Positions 63,665-64,000 of a stretch of 64,000 nucleotides of DNA are shown one piece after another. Numbering within the stretch: the stretch's first letter is position 1; every line of letters begins with the position of its first letter. Source of the DNA: Hanleya hanleyi (lineage: Eukaryota; Mollusca; Polyplacophora; Lepidopleurida; Hanleyidae); contig JAVTVY010017489.1 of the NCBI GenBank assembly GCA_036873755.1, positions 1 through 64,000 of the forward strand, read 5' to 3'. Under the pieces are notes generated by a model. That model ran no database searches and had not been told where the DNA came from. It saw nothing but the letters and a program-made list of their open reading frames with translations. The translations under genes were made by a program, and so were the position numbers.

Positions 63665-64000
63665 ATGTCTGCACGGATACGCAAGCACGCGCCGGCCCTC
63701 CGCGTATTACGCAGCGCGCCACCGGAGGTGGGCCGGGCCCTGGTGCGCGGCGAGGATCCCGACTTGGTACGGTGTTTGTGTGAAGTGGCGCATAATGTGT
63801 TAAAAGGCAATGTTCCGCTCAGTCCTCTGCAGAAAGGGAAATTGCAACGGAACAAGGCGGGTCTCCGAACGTTGGTGAAGAAGACGGGTAGTGTCAAGAA
63901 AAAGAAACAGGTGTTACAGCGAGGTGGATTTCTCGGCGCACTCCTCGCACCCTTAGCTGCTACTGTACTGGGACCGTTACTAGGCTCCATCTTGGGACGC
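63665..64000 (+). CDS. Core-like basic/hydrophobic protein, cut by window edge
   Basis: The ATG at 63665, 12 nt after the ATPase stop, opens a frame of 112 codons that is still open at 64000. The N-terminal part is Arg/Lys-rich with a Cys pair (LVRCLCEVAHNVLKGNV), then LSPLQKGKLQRNKAGLRTLV and KKTGSVKKKKQVLQ. It ends in GGFLGALLAPLAATVLGPLL, a Gly/Leu/Ala hydrophobic stretch. This layout (basic domain, then GGFLG-type amphipathic tail) is characteristic of a conserved small protein in adintoviruses and Polintons that resembles adenovirus core or membrane-lytic minor proteins. The assignment to that family is by pattern. Confidence 0.65.
   Translation, partial: MSARIRKHAPALRVLRSAPPEVGRALVRGEDPDLVRCLCEVAHNVLKGNVPLSPLQKGKLQRNKAGLRTLVKKTGSVKKKKQVLQRGGFLGALLAPLAATVLGPLLGSILGR

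Larger units (their letters stand above)
52795..64000. mobile_element. Integrated Polinton/adintovirus-like element, right part outside window
   Basis: Chromodomain integrase, packaging ATPase and the GGFLG-tailed core-like protein in one cluster are diagnostic of Polinton/Maverick or adintovirus elements. Accessory genes to the left carry CARD, RING and PC4-like domains. The left border lies somewhere between the small TIR element ending at 52783 and the first YY1-like array. No terminal inverted repeat could be recognised, since its partner would be outside the window. DNA polymerase B, protease and capsid genes were not found in this part. Confidence 0.8.

Overview
This window is metazoan nuclear DNA, most likely from a mollusc (gastropod or bivalve). 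It holds a host gene split into short exons with GT/AG borders, AT-rich introns and intergenic DNA, and very many TIR and foldback repeats. It also has several copies of a SINE-type tail (GTGATATGACTGAAAT, then GCGACRTTAAAT, then CTCACTCACTC) of a kind common in gastropods. The species cannot be named from the sequence alone.

Region 1 (1-14.4 kb, + strand): fourteen phase-compatible coding exons of a FAM149B1-like protein (DUF3719 family, a ciliary protein family), with the 5' end outside the window. An alternative terminal exon lies at 13156-13247. The introns carry nested mobile relics, including a 5S-rRNA-headed SINE with a 13-bp target-site duplication inside a TA-flanked MITE. Upstream (180-1138) is a non-autonomous TIR element.

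Region 2 (18.8-35.95 kb): three DIRS-type tyrosine-recombinase retrotransposons. Each has 181-186 bp inverted terminal repeats and, just inside the right repeat, an internal complementary region (ICR) that is the reverse complement of its two outer ends joined together. Element E2 (20068-26537) is nested in E1 (18797-31589). E3 (31590-35952) abuts E1 so exactly that their shared border recreates a circle junction. Zinc-finger Gag-like ORFs, reverse-transcriptase/RNase H relics and one nearly intact tyrosine recombinase (33185-34045) are visible.

Region 3 (36-52.8 kb): no recognisable host gene. It holds a 2.5-kb foldback with a CXC-motif coding relic (39.13-41.63 kb) and a 6.1-kb TIR element with 40-bp perfect ends, extremely CpG-dense palindromic termini and an internal ~181-bp tandem satellite (43542-49644). 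It also holds GATATC-rich palindromic arrays, one of which forms a 77-bp-arm palindrome (50144-50329), and several MITEs.

Region 4 (~52.8-64 kb): part of an integrated Polinton/adintovirus-like dsDNA element that continues past the right edge. The gene order is: a CARD + PC4-like protein (+), a RING protein (-), a second RING protein (+), an unrecognised protein with a (CAA)n tract (-), two PC4-like repeat proteins (+), a chromodomain integrase (+, frameshifted), a Thr-rich single-pass membrane protein (+), a packaging-type ATPase (+, one nonsense codon) and a basic/hydrophobic core-like protein (+, cut by the window edge). The integrase and ATPase lesions show this copy is decayed. DNA polymerase B and capsid genes are not in view.

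The most interesting observation is in region 4. Three accessory genes end in a canonical replication-dependent histone mRNA 3' stem-loop (GGCCCTTTTCAGGGCC), followed 13-14 nt later by a GAAAGAG element like the U7 snRNA target. Several genes also share a TATA + TCATTCA-type initiator, and two promoter regions carry tandem arrays matching the YY1 consensus (AAAATGGCGGC). Together these suggest a virus-like element that couples expression of its RING accessory genes to host S phase. That functional reading is inference; the sequence signals themselves are directly visible.
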